DNA of 13,277 nucleotides from Thermoplasmatota archaeon (lineage in GTDB: Archaea; Thermoplasmatota; Penumbrarchaeia; Penumbrarchaeales; Penumbrarchaeaceae), in NCBI GenBank assembly GCA_030595585.1, contig JAUVCY010000018.1, forward strand, positions 1 through 13,277, given 5' to 3'. Position numbers and translations under genes: made by a program. The stretch's first letter is position 1, and each line of letters opens with the position of its first letter. Under the pieces are notes generated by a model. It worked only from the letters and a program-made list of their open reading frames with translations, was not told where the DNA came from and ran no database searches. Positions 1 through 5,841 of the stretch are shown here, piece after piece.

Positions 1-1
1 G

Positions 2-520
2 TACTGTCCGAACTGTTCGGCATATCAGCTCGATACCGAGGCTCCAAACTGCCCCAAGTGCGGTCACGACATGGTGGCCGCCAGGAGGGAACAGCGTAAC
101 TTCAAGGTGGAGAGGGCGAAGGAGAAGGAGGAGGATTCCAGATTCGACCCATCCCAACCCTGTCCTTCCTGCGGAGCGCCAACGAAGGAGGTCCCTCTGG
201 ACATTCAGCACGGTGTCAGTGGGGAGAAGATCCCCATGACAGGCCTGAGGCTGATGGGGGGCGATCTCGTGAAGAGGGCCACCACTCAGATATTCATCGA
301 GGGGGTAGGGAGGGAGTGCCGAGAGGGCCATCGCATCGCCCTGAGATGGACCTCAAAGGAGATGCCCATCTGTCCCATGTGTTTCTCCAAACTCTCCCCT
401 TACGGCTCATCGATACTCAGCTGCGGACGATGCTCGAGACATTTCCCCACCCACTGTTTCAGGTCACGCCCCCACCAAGAGGTCCTGGATGCAGAGGGGT
501 GGGAGGAAGCAAAGGGGTAG
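2..520 (+). CDS. Multi-zinc-ribbon protein, 5' end outside the window
   Basis: The frame is open from the left edge, so this is the last 172 residues of a longer protein, not a gene starting at the ATG at 71. Seen: a CPNC...CPKC zinc ribbon (visible residues 2-5 and 17-20) lies upstream of that ATG. A charged linker (about 35-48) follows. A second ribbon-like pair is CPSC (54-57) with C106/H110, and a third is CPMC (124-127) with CGRC (141-144), followed by H151/C152. Such repeated ribbons are common in archaeal proteins that bind nucleic acids or other proteins, or that end membrane proteins, so they do not identify a function. The stop lies 4 bp before the next gene's preferred start, so the two are probably co-transcribed. 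I do not recognise the family, and the missing N-terminus could change the picture. Confidence 0.8.
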   Translation, partial: YCPNCSAYQLDTEAPNCPKCGHDMVAARREQRNFKVERAKEKEEDSRFDPSQPCPSCGAPTKEVPLDIQHGVSGEKIPMTGLRLMGGDLVKRATTQIFIEGVGRECREGHRIALRWTSKEMPICPMCFSKLSPYGSSILSCGRCSRHFPTHCFRSRPHQEVLDAEGWEEAKG

Positions 521-524
521 GAAC

Positions 525-1439
525 ATGGAGGACCCGGAATATCAGGAGCATGTTGAGGCGGTCTCACACCTCAAGGAGGCCGAGAAAGCACTTGGTCTCT
601 CCGATATCGGGCCCATGGACGAGCACCTCGATTGGGTCCTGGACAGGGACCCCTCTTTCGGGAGGGCGTGGGAGCTGAAAGGCCTTGCTCATCTCACCAG
701 ATATGAGTTCGACGATGCCAGGGCGGTTTTCGAGATGGCCGATGGGTGCAAGGGCTATTTTGACGGTGCCAGGGCGTCCCTCGAGGTCATGTCATCAGAC
801 AGCTGGCCGGGAGGTGATGATGATGGGGACGACGTCCTCAGGATGTTCTCCCTTGGCGAGGCGTTCCTTCAGGGGAGGATGTGGGAGTGGGCGAACGTGT
901 GCTACAGGGCCATGGAAGGAAGGGCACGGCCGGAGTGGCAGGTCCTGTCCACCCTCGGCCTCATCCACAGGGAGCTGGGGTACCTCATTCCCGCACTGGA
1001 GTACTACGATAGGGCGTTGAAGGACCCGGAGGCACCTCTGGAGGTTGCTTACGATAGGACGATAGTCCTGATCAAGGCGGGGAGGATGGAGGATGCCCAG
1101 GAGGGCCTGGTGGGGATCCTCGATAGCGGATGGTCAGATCCACGTATTCTGAACAACCTGGGCGTGATAAGGGAGGCCCTTGGAGATCTCGAAGGGGCCC
1201 AGAAGAGATATCGGGAGGCCCTGGAGATGGATGATAGGTACTATCCCGCCATCTACTCCCTGGGAAGGTGCCTGCAGCAGCTTGGGAGAATGGAGGAGGC
1301 TAAAAAGTACATGAACAGGGCCCTTGACATAGAGGATCGGGTATTCGATATGGACGATATGGCCCGGGCCGGAACCTCTCCCCCCGACGGGACCAGGAGG
1401 GCAAAAGAGCTGATGTTCTCCCGGGATGACAGCTCTTAA
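525..1439 (+). CDS. TPR-repeat protein
   Basis: This 304-residue soluble protein is made mostly of tetratricopeptide repeats, helical scaffolds for protein-protein contacts. Seen: helix pairs with TPR spacing and signatures (A-W-x-x-K/L-G, A-L-x-x-Y/F-x-x-A) at about 43-76, 135-168, 174-203, 205-238 and 239-272. The last two are the most canonical, for example residues 210-234 with LGVIREALGDLEGA. An acidic linker (GDDDGDD, about 97-103) separates the first repeat from the others. I chose ATG 525 over ATG 489 because the GGGGT at 514-518 lies 6 bases upstream and the overlap with the preceding gene disappears. The product has no signal peptide or membrane segment. It forms a probable two-gene unit with the upstream zinc-ribbon gene. 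Its partner is unknown. Confidence 0.85.
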   Translation: MEDPEYQEHVEAVSHLKEAEKALGLSDIGPMDEHLDWVLDRDPSFGRAWELKGLAHLTRYEFDDARAVFEMADGCKGYFDGARASLEVMSSDSWPGGDDDGDDVLRMFSLGEAFLQGRMWEWANVCYRAMEGRARPEWQVLSTLGLIHRELGYLIPALEYYDRALKDPEAPLEVAYDRTIVLIKAGRMEDAQEGLVGILDSGWSDPRILNNLGVIREALGDLEGAQKRYREALEMDDRYYPAIYSLGRCLQQLGRMEEAKKYMNRALDIEDRVFDMDDMARAGTSPPDGTRRAKELMFSRDDSS

Positions 1440-1441
1440 AA

Positions 1442-1466
1442 TACCATAATATTGGTACGTACAAAA
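1442..1466. promoter_or_regulatory. Overlapping palindromes at rib operon promoter, candidate operator
   Basis: Two overlapping dyads sit just upstream of the TATA-like element of the flavin operon. The first is TACCA...TGGTA (1442-1446 and 1453-1457), a 16-bp element with an AT-rich core. The second is the perfect 8-bp palindrome GTACGTAC within 1455-1462. Known: many archaea control riboflavin genes with RbkR, a riboflavin kinase with a DNA-binding domain. Inferred: this could be the site of such a regulator. I cannot verify the consensus from memory, and the regulator is not encoded in this window. Confidence 0.35.
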
Positions 1467-1474
1467 TATTTATC
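1464..1474 (+). promoter_or_regulatory. TATA-like element of the flavin operon
   Basis: An AT-only stretch (AAATATTTAT) is centred about 26 bp before the ATG pair at 1495-1500. Archaeal TFB/TBP promoters start transcription about 25 bp downstream of the TATA centre. That would place the 5' end at or very near the start codon. No Shine-Dalgarno-like sequence is visible in front of this ATG, although the other rib genes have coupling or a purine-rich site. This suggests a leaderless first gene. Confidence 0.55.
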
Positions 1475-1494
1475 TTAACATCGTCGATCATACG

Positions 1495-2682
1495 ATGATG
1501 TCAGATTCAACTGTCCATGAAGCTCTGGAGGCCCTCAGGGAGGGGAAGTTCGTCATAGTCTACGACGCCGACGGAAGGGAGGAGGAGTGCGATCTCTTCC
1601 TTCCGGCAGAGGTGTGCAGGCCGGAACATATCAGGACCATGAGAAGGGATGGGGGAGGTTTGATCTTCCTCATGGTGAGGCCCGATATCAGGGACCAGCT
1701 CTCCATGCCCTTTATGCAGGACCTTTTCGTAGAGATCGGTGATGCACACCCGATCTTCAAACACCTCATACCTGACGATATACCCTATGATTCGAGATCA
1801 TCCTTCTCCGTAACGATCAACCACAGGAACACCTTCACGGGTATCACGGATAATGACAGGTCCCTCACGGTAAGGGAGTTCGGCCTGCTGGCGGAGCGGA
1901 TCGTGGAGATGACGCCGCACGAATCCCTTGACCTGTTCGGCGAGGCTTTCAGAACGCCTGGCCACATTGCCGTTTGCATAGCCTCCGACCATATACTGGA
2001 AAGCAGGTTCGGCCACACCGAACTCTCGTGCGCGCTGTCCACGATGGCAGGCCTCTCCGGCGTCACGGTCGGCTGTGAGATCATGGGCGATGACGGCGCC
2101 TCCATGAAGAAGGGAGCGGTCAGGGAGTACGCCCGGGAGAACAACATCCCCTTCCTCGAGGGGAAGCAGATCATAGATGCATGGGCTGAATGGGACGGCG
2201 CCTGGAAGGAGACGTGGGCCGTTAGTGAGAGGAAGAAGAAGGCGAGCATCAGGGGGAAGAGGGTCGTCGCCACCGGCGTGTTCGACCTACTGCACCCGGG
2301 GCACCTGGACTTCCTGGAGCAGGCCAGGGCGCTGGGAGATGAGCTGGTGGTCATCGTGGCCAGGGATTCCACGGCGCTGGATCTCAAGCATACCCCGGTC
2401 AACGCGGAGAGGCTCAGGAGGGAGCTCATCGAGGCCCTCTCCATGGTGGACAGTGCCGTCCTAGGCTATCCCAACGATCACTTCAGGATAATCAAGGAGA
2501 TCCAGCCGGATATCATCGTGCTGGGCTACGATCAGAGACCCACGGTGGAGGAGCTTGAGTCAGATCTCAAGGCCAGGGGCATAGGGGCCAGGGTGGTACG
2601 GCTTGAGAAGAGGACGGGCGATATTGACGGGACCAGGAAGATAATCACGAAGATCCTGGAGGAGAGGGGGAAGAGATGCTGA
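1495..2682 (+). CDS. Fused DHBP synthase (RibB) - FAD synthetase (RibL)
   Basis: This is a 395-residue, two-domain flavin enzyme. Residues 1-243 match 3,4-dihydroxy-2-butanone 4-phosphate synthase, which converts ribulose 5-phosphate to the four-carbon precursor of lumazine. Seen: the acidic metal/substrate motif DADGREEECD (24-33), a GGGL segment (53-56), and the RFGHTELS motif (171-178) with H174 and E176. A charged linker (about 244-252) leads to residues 253-395, an archaeal RibL-type nucleotidyltransferase. There the HPGH motif (267-270) follows G261-V-F-D-L, VLGYDQ lies at 342-347, and the GTRKI segment at 379-383 closes the ATP site. RibL makes FAD from FMN and ATP. Each half has about the normal length of the stand-alone enzyme and no frameshift is seen, so this is a real fusion. 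ATG 1495 and 1498 are adjacent, and either could be the start. The last seven bases overlap ribC. Confidence 0.93.
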   Translation: MMSDSTVHEALEALREGKFVIVYDADGREEECDLFLPAEVCRPEHIRTMRRDGGGLIFLMVRPDIRDQLSMPFMQDLFVEIGDAHPIFKHLIPDDIPYDSRSSFSVTINHRNTFTGITDNDRSLTVREFGLLAERIVEMTPHESLDLFGEAFRTPGHIAVCIASDHILESRFGHTELSCALSTMAGLSGVTVGCEIMGDDGASMKKGAVREYARENNIPFLEGKQIIDAWAEWDGAWKETWAVSERKKKASIRGKRVVATGVFDLLHPGHLDFLEQARALGDELVVIVARDSTALDLKHTPVNAERLRRELIEALSMVDSAVLGYPNDHFRIIKEIQPDIIVLGYDQRPTVEELESDLKARGIGARVVRLEKRTGDIDGTRKIITKILEERGKRC

Positions 2683-3161
2683 GGATCGGCGTTGTGGACA
2701 CCACATTCGCCAGGGTGGATATGGGTACGGAGGCCGAGTCCGAGCTGAGGTCCATGGGAGGCGGGTTCAGGATAGAGAGGAGGACGGTCCCCGGGGTCAA
2801 GGACCTCCCGGTGGCGTGCAAGAAGCTGATCGAGGAGGAGGGGTGTGCAATAGTGATGGCTCTGGGCATGCCGGGCAGGGAGGAGATCGACAGGACCTGC
2901 GCACACGAGGCGAGCCAGGGCCTGATAACCGCGCAGCTCATGACCAACACCCACATAATCGAGGTATTCGTCCACATTGGCGAGGCCCGTGACGATCGTG
3001 AGCTCATGGAGCTGGCGACCAACAGGACCAGGGAGCATGCGAGGAACGCATATTACATGTTATTCGATCAAAAAAAGTTGAGAAAGCAGGCGGGCACGGG
3101 CCAGAGGCAGGGTTTCGCGGATGCGGGCCCTGCAGGGGGCGCGAGCGGCGTCTACCATTGA
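2676..3161 (+). CDS. ribC: Archaeal-type riboflavin synthase
   Basis: It dismutates two molecules of 6,7-dimethyl-8-ribityllumazine to riboflavin and the pyrimidine precursor, the last step of riboflavin formation. The 161-residue protein is very recognisable: VDTTFARVDM (7-16), TVPGVKDLPVACKKL (37-51), MALGMPG (61-67), CAHEAS (75-80), the AQLMTN/HIIEVFVH region (86-100) and AGTGQRQG (139-146). Known: this archaeal enzyme is unrelated to the bacterial trimeric riboflavin synthase and shares its fold with lumazine synthase, so ribC and the next gene ribH are paralogous in structure. The ATG lies inside the end of the fusion gene (ATGCTGA), implying translational coupling. The C-terminal 15 residues (GPAGGASG...) are a small-residue tail. 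Length is typical. Confidence 0.96.
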   Translation: MLRIGVVDTTFARVDMGTEAESELRSMGGGFRIERRTVPGVKDLPVACKKLIEEEGCAIVMALGMPGREEIDRTCAHEASQGLITAQLMTNTHIIEVFVHIGEARDDRELMELATNRTREHARNAYYMLFDQKKLRKQAGTGQRQGFADAGPAGGASGVYH

Positions 3162-3179
3162 CAGGGAGCGGTGAGATAG

Positions 3180-3593
3180 ATGAAGGATAATGGATACAGA
3201 CTGGGAATGGTGGTATCGGAGTACAATTTCGACATCACCATGATGATGATGGAGAGGGCGAAGGCCCACGCGGAGTTCCTGGGCTGCCAGGTGGTCAAGG
3301 TGATCAAGGTCCCTGGCGTCTTCGACGTACCCTTCGGGCTCAAGAGGTTGCTTGACGACGAGAACGTGGACGGAGCGGTGGCCATCGGCGCCGTGATAGA
3401 GGGCGAGACCCAGCACGATGAGCTGGTGATCCAGCACGCTGCCAGGAAGATAATGGATATCTCGCTGGAGATGAACAAGCCGGTGGGCATGGGCATATCG
3501 GGGCCGGGCATGTCCCGCGGCCAGGCGCAGGCGCGTATCGAGAACGCAAGGTCCGCGGTGGAGGCCTGCGTAAAACTGCTCAAGAACGGCTGA
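3180..3593 (+). CDS. ribH: 6,7-dimethyl-8-ribityllumazine synthase
   Basis: It condenses the DHBP made by the upstream RibB domain with 5-amino-6-ribitylaminouracil to give lumazine, the substrate of RibC. The 137-residue protein has the family's substrate-binding segments: YNFDIT (15-20), KVPGVFDVP (43-51), GAVIEGET (70-77) with H79 of QHDELV as the likely proton acceptor, and GISGPGMSRGQAQARI (105-120). The ATG is preceded by GGTGAG (3170-3175) at a short spacing, and 18 bp separate it from ribC. It is the last gene of the operon and is followed by a hairpin terminator. Length is normal for a short archaeal RibH. No riboflavin kinase or GTP-branch enzyme follows. Confidence 0.96.
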   Translation: MKDNGYRLGMVVSEYNFDITMMMMERAKAHAEFLGCQVVKVIKVPGVFDVPFGLKRLLDDENVDGAVAIGAVIEGETQHDELVIQHAARKIMDISLEMNKPVGMGISGPGMSRGQAQARIENARSAVEACVKLLKNG

Positions 3594-3598
3594 AACGG

Positions 3599-3632
3599 GT
3601 GGGGGGCGCGTTCCCCCACATATTATTTTTTT
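3599..3632 (+). terminator. Hairpin plus T-tract ending the rib operon
   Basis: A perfect 7-bp stem (GTGGGGG 3599-3605 with CCCCCAC 3613-3619) with a 7-base loop starts 6 bp after the ribH stop. It is followed by a T-rich stretch including seven consecutive T (3626-3632). Those T bases are the complement of the last lysine codons of the convergent proteasome gene, whose stop is at 3623-3625. The hairpin also lies directly downstream of that gene and may serve both strands. Confidence 0.65.
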
Positions 3633-4429
3633 GCCTTCCTGGCGGGGGATATTCTCTTCTTTGGATCTTTATTGCCGGGAGCTTTCCTGCTTTTGGCCTT
3701 CTTCTGACCAGGTAGCTGCTTTTTTCCGGTAACGTGGTCCTCGGTGAGGTCGATCTTCTCGTACCCGCTCTCGGAGAGTATGTGGAGCTCCATACCAAGG
3801 TTCTTCTCCTGGTCGATCCTCTCGAACGTGGCCTTGAGGACCTCCAAAGCCAGCTGCACGGCCTCGTCCCTCGTGATGTTCAGCGAGTGTTCCTTCTCGA
3901 GCATGGCCAGCCCCTCGGTATGACCTCTGCCTATCGCCGTGGCGGTTCTCTCCTGGTAGATCCCGGAGGGGTCCGTCTCGTAGAGGTGGTAGCCGTATTC
4001 GTCCTTGCCGCCGAGGATAAGGGCCGCCCCGAAGGGTCTGACCCCTTCGTACCTGGTATAGATCTCGTTGATGCTCGAGACCCAGCCGATGAGCGTCTTG
4101 ATGTCGGGCTCCTCGCCGTAACGCTTCTTCTCCTCCTGGGCCTTCTCCCGGAGGAGGTCGACCAAGACCCTTGTGTCGGCTATCAGACCTGATGCCGCCG
4201 TCCCCACCGTGGGCGTTATCCTGTAGAACTTCTCGAGGTCGTCCTCCTCGATGAGGGAGTTGTAGACGGATTTGTCGATCCCGAAGAGGATGCCGTCCTT
4301 GAACCTGATCCCCATTGCCAGCCCACCCCGCCTTATCGCCTCCCTGGCGTATTCTACCTGATACATCCTTCCGTCAGGTGAGAAGATCGTCGAGGCCTGG
4401 TCGTACGCCTCCTTCTCAATGGGGCTCAT
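3623..4429 (-). CDS. psmA: 20S proteasome alpha subunit with lysine-rich C-terminal tail
   Basis: This is the outer-ring subunit of the archaeal 20S proteasome, which gates substrate entry and docks ATPases such as PAN. Seen: the alpha N-terminal signature YDQASTIFSPDGRMYQVEYA (residues 9-28 of the 268-residue form), the GTAASGLIADTRVL segment (76-89), a conserved EK (66-67) where alpha subunits carry the lysine of the ATPase tail pocket, and RPFGAALILGG (131-141). I chose ATG 4429 over GTG 4432 because GGTGAG (4440-4435) then has a 5-base spacing and the ATG overlaps the upstream stop by one base (TGATG). Odd: after the normal end near residue 234 there is a tail of about 34 residues, roughly 15 of them K or R, with P and G. 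No beta subunit gene is present in the window. Confidence 0.95.
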   Translation of the reverse strand: MSPIEKEAYDQASTIFSPDGRMYQVEYAREAIRRGGLAMGIRFKDGILFGIDKSVYNSLIEEDDLEKFYRITPTVGTAASGLIADTRVLVDLLREKAQEEKKRYGEEPDIKTLIGWVSSINEIYTRYEGVRPFGAALILGGKDEYGYHLYETDPSGIYQERTATAIGRGHTEGLAMLEKEHSLNITRDEAVQLALEVLKATFERIDQEKNLGMELHILSESGYEKIDLTEDHVTGKKQLPGQKKAKSRKAPGNKDPKKRISPARKAKK

Positions 4430-4998
4430 CACTGCTCACCCTGGGCCTTAACATTATCTTTCTTCGAGAAGATGTTCTTCCAGAACGGTTTTTTATCCGC
4501 CTCGTCTCCTTCTTCAAGAAGTCCTTTCTCGGGCACTGGAACCGGAGCTTTTAGCCCTGCCTGCCTATCGGCGGTGATCGTGACGTTGATATCCTTTGTC
4601 GGAGGTGTGAGCTCCTCGCCGTATCTCTCCTCGTAGAGCATCCTGAGCCTCTCTCCATGTTCCGAACCCGAGGAGAGGCGGTCGATGCTGTGCTCGATCT
4701 CCTCGATGGTGAGCGTCGACCGTTTCTCGTACGGTTTGACCGTCACCTCGGAGGGTTTAATGGATACGACCTGAATGGACCCCTCTTCGGGGGTAGGCTC
4801 GCTCTCCTGCCTGGGTTTGTCCTTTATCTTGATGGGGTAGCCAAGTTCGATGAGCTCATCCTTGTATGGTCTCAGGGCCTGAGCGAACTCCTCCTTGCTG
4901 ATCTTACCCTGTACACGGAGTTTATTCATCTTGATGAGCTTCCGCTCGGCCTCCTTGAGCCTCTTTTGATGTTTTCTGTCGGATGGAGCCAAATCCAT
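4429..4998 (-). CDS. Charged protein of unknown function, coupled to psmA
   Basis: I do not recognise this 189-residue protein. Seen: a basic helix-forming N-terminus (about 8-50) with a short segment LRVQGKISKEEFAQALRPYK (27-46) that resembles SHOCT-like or small helical oligomerisation motifs. Next comes a charged, proline-containing linker (58-90), then a second predicted helical region (95-130; LTIEEIEHSIDRL and ERLRMLYEERYGEEL). The C-terminus is low-complexity and ends with an F/W-containing patch (KPFWKNIFSKK, 170-180). No signal peptide or membrane segment is visible. Its stop overlaps the psmA start (TGATG), so the two are co-translated. The context allows a proteasome-associated role, but that is only inference. 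The annotated ATG directly abuts its ribosome-binding site, so the true start may be TTG 4992. Confidence 0.8.
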   Translation of the reverse strand: MDLAPSDRKHQKRLKEAERKLIKMNKLRVQGKISKEEFAQALRPYKDELIELGYPIKIKDKPRQESEPTPEEGSIQVVSIKPSEVTVKPYEKRSTLTIEEIEHSIDRLSSGSEHGERLRMLYEERYGEELTPPTKDINVTITADRQAGLKAPVPVPEKGLLEEGDEADKKPFWKNIFSKKDNVKAQGEQ

Positions 4999-5004
4999 AC
5001 CTCC
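4999..5004 (-). promoter_or_regulatory. Ribosome-binding site abutting the ATG
   Basis: A full GGAGGT sits on the minus strand with no spacer before ATG 4998-4996. Ribosomes normally need about 5-9 bases. The TTG at 4992-4990, in frame two codons later, is spaced by 6 bases and is a plausible real start. Confidence 0.5.
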
Positions 5005-5035
5005 GTCTTGGATTGGACCCCGATTATCGTGGGGG

Positions 5036-5042
5036 TATAAGT
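5036..5042 (-). promoter_or_regulatory. TATA-like element for the psmA unit
   Basis: On the minus strand CTTATA(C) lies about 40 bp before the start of the charged-protein gene. Transcription would begin around 5010-5015, leaving a leader just long enough to hold the GGAGGT site. The surrounding C-rich bases (minus strand) make the element stand out. This is pattern-based only. Confidence 0.35.
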
Positions 5043-5110
5043 GTTTTCTTGAACAACATATGATGCATAGCGTTCTCTACGTTGGATAGTAATGGTTTTT
5101 TCCGCAACGA

Positions 5111-5119
5111 TTATATAAT
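5111..5119 (+). promoter_or_regulatory. TATA-like element for the small conserved gene
   Basis: TTATATAAT is the strongest TATA-like sequence in the spacer between the two divergent units. It predicts a transcription start near 5140-5145 and a leader of about 50 bases. That leader carries the first copy of the 39-bp duplication with its GGAGG site. Confidence 0.55.
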
Positions 5120-5167
5120 TGGTCTAAGATAGGCGCCTTCTATTCCCGTACCGGTCCCTGATGATAA

Positions 5168-5245
5168 CTTCAGATCACGAGGCGGAGGCGAACAGATGGA
5201 TGATTTCTTCAGATCACAAAACGAGGGCGAACACGTGGACGATCT
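5168..5245 (+). repeat. 39-bp imperfect tandem duplication across a translation start
   Basis: Copy 1 (5168-5206) and copy 2 (5207-5245) match at 30 of 39 positions by direct comparison. The first 11 bases (CTTCAGATCAC) are identical. The 39-bp period equals 13 codons. Each copy carries a purine-rich ribosome-binding site (GGAGG 5184-5188; GAGGG 5223-5227) exactly 7 bases before a start codon (ATG 5196; GTG 5235). The leader of copy 1 is still an open frame encoding residues similar to the N-terminus encoded by copy 2. Confidence 0.8.
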
Positions 5246-5648
5246 TTCGATGATCAGGCGCGTCATAACGTTGAACGGCTTGACCGACGCCATCATCAAC
5301 TCCTACAAGGAGCACAACATGAGCAAGGAAGATGCTCAGAACATGGCATACCACGTCCTGAACTTCTTCGGTTTCGGGGACAGGATAGTGGATAACATCC
5401 TTGAACCCGAGGACCGGGACCTCTTTTACATGCTGGAGGATTTTGGCCTTCTGGTCACGGAGAGGGAGGAGACGACCCTGTACGACGGTCGGGAGTGGAG
5501 GATACACTACTGGCTCCTGAAGAAGAACGCCATCAGCAACATGGCATGCCTATCTTCCAACAGATGTGGCGGCGATGATGATGAGCAGTATGCCATCTAC
5601 AACGATATGCCTGACGATATATGGAACCGGGAGAGCTTGCCGGAATAA
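5196..5648 (+). CDS. Small conserved archaeal protein of unknown function (DUF6015-like)
   Basis: This is a 150-residue acidic soluble protein. The core (about 20-110) reads as a compact helical/winged-like domain: LTDAIINSYKEHNMSKEDAQ (29-48), HVLNFFGFGDRIVDNILEPE (53-72) and RDLFYMLEDFGLL (74-86), then a likely beta hairpin with EREETTLYDGREWRIHYW (89-106). From memory this resembles a family annotated DUF6015 in Thermoplasmata, but I cannot confirm it here. The C-terminal 40 residues are polar, with C118 and C124 and an acidic GDDDE. Start: ATG 5196 has GGAGG at a 7-base spacing. GTG 5235 (codon 14) has an equivalent site through the tandem duplication and lies closer to the conserved core. 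It appears monocistronic, with its own TATA-like element. The function is unknown. Confidence 0.85.
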   Translation: MDDFFRSQNEGEHVDDLSMIRRVITLNGLTDAIINSYKEHNMSKEDAQNMAYHVLNFFGFGDRIVDNILEPEDRDLFYMLEDFGLLVTEREETTLYDGREWRIHYWLLKKNAISNMACLSSNRCGGDDDEQYAIYNDMPDDIWNRESLPE

Positions 5649-5755
5649 CCCTCTTCGGAGATGGCCGGCCCTGATATTTTCGAACACCTCATTCGGCACG
5701 CTCTCGAGGTTTCGATATCATGCACTACAGGGGACCATAAACACTTAATAGGCAG

Positions 5756-5763
5756 AATTTATT
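5756..5763 (+). promoter_or_regulatory. Possible TATA element of the surface-protein gene
   Basis: AATTTATT lies about 80 bp before ATG 5842, predicting transcription from about 5782-5788 and a leader of 55-60 bases that contains the GGAGGG site at 5829-5834. A weaker alternative is CTTAATA at 5744-5750. Confidence 0.35.
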
Positions 5764-5781
5764 GGTCCTATACAGCCTACG

Positions 5782-5799
5782 GTATGTAGGCGTACATAC
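5782..5799. promoter_or_regulatory. Perfect 7-bp inverted repeat, operator-like
   Basis: GTATGTA (5782-5788) and TACATAC (5793-5799) are exact complements around a 4-base GGCG spacer. The 18-bp dyad falls on the predicted transcription start of the following gene. That position suits a repressor dimer. It could instead fold as a small hairpin at the 5' end of the mRNA. Confidence 0.45.
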
Positions 5800-5841
5800 A
5801 GTACGATGTCGACGGTTCGGCATCCACCGGAGGGATTTCCC

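Noticed and set aside
489..524. Upstream ATG for the TPR gene
   Set aside because: It would overlap the preceding gene by 32 bases and adds a basic stretch with no TPR character. ATG 525 has a better-placed GGGGT.
316..678. 120-codon plus-strand frame across the zinc-ribbon/TPR junction
   Set aside because: It overlaps two well-supported frames, has low-complexity S/R/P composition and shows no motif.
1440..1494. FMN riboswitch before the rib operon
   Set aside because: The spacer is only 55 bp, AT-rich, and lacks room for the conserved multi-helix element. The promoter appears to be leaderless.
1785..2444. 219-codon open frame on the minus strand inside the rib fusion gene
   Set aside because: It is fully antisense to strongly recognisable RibB/RibL sequence, is rich in S/P/R as expected of a shadow frame, and has no ribosome-binding site.
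5806..5841. Upstream ATG for the surface protein
   Set aside because: It places 12 residues before the signal peptide. ATG 5842 has GGAGGG at 7 bases and begins a typical signal sequence.
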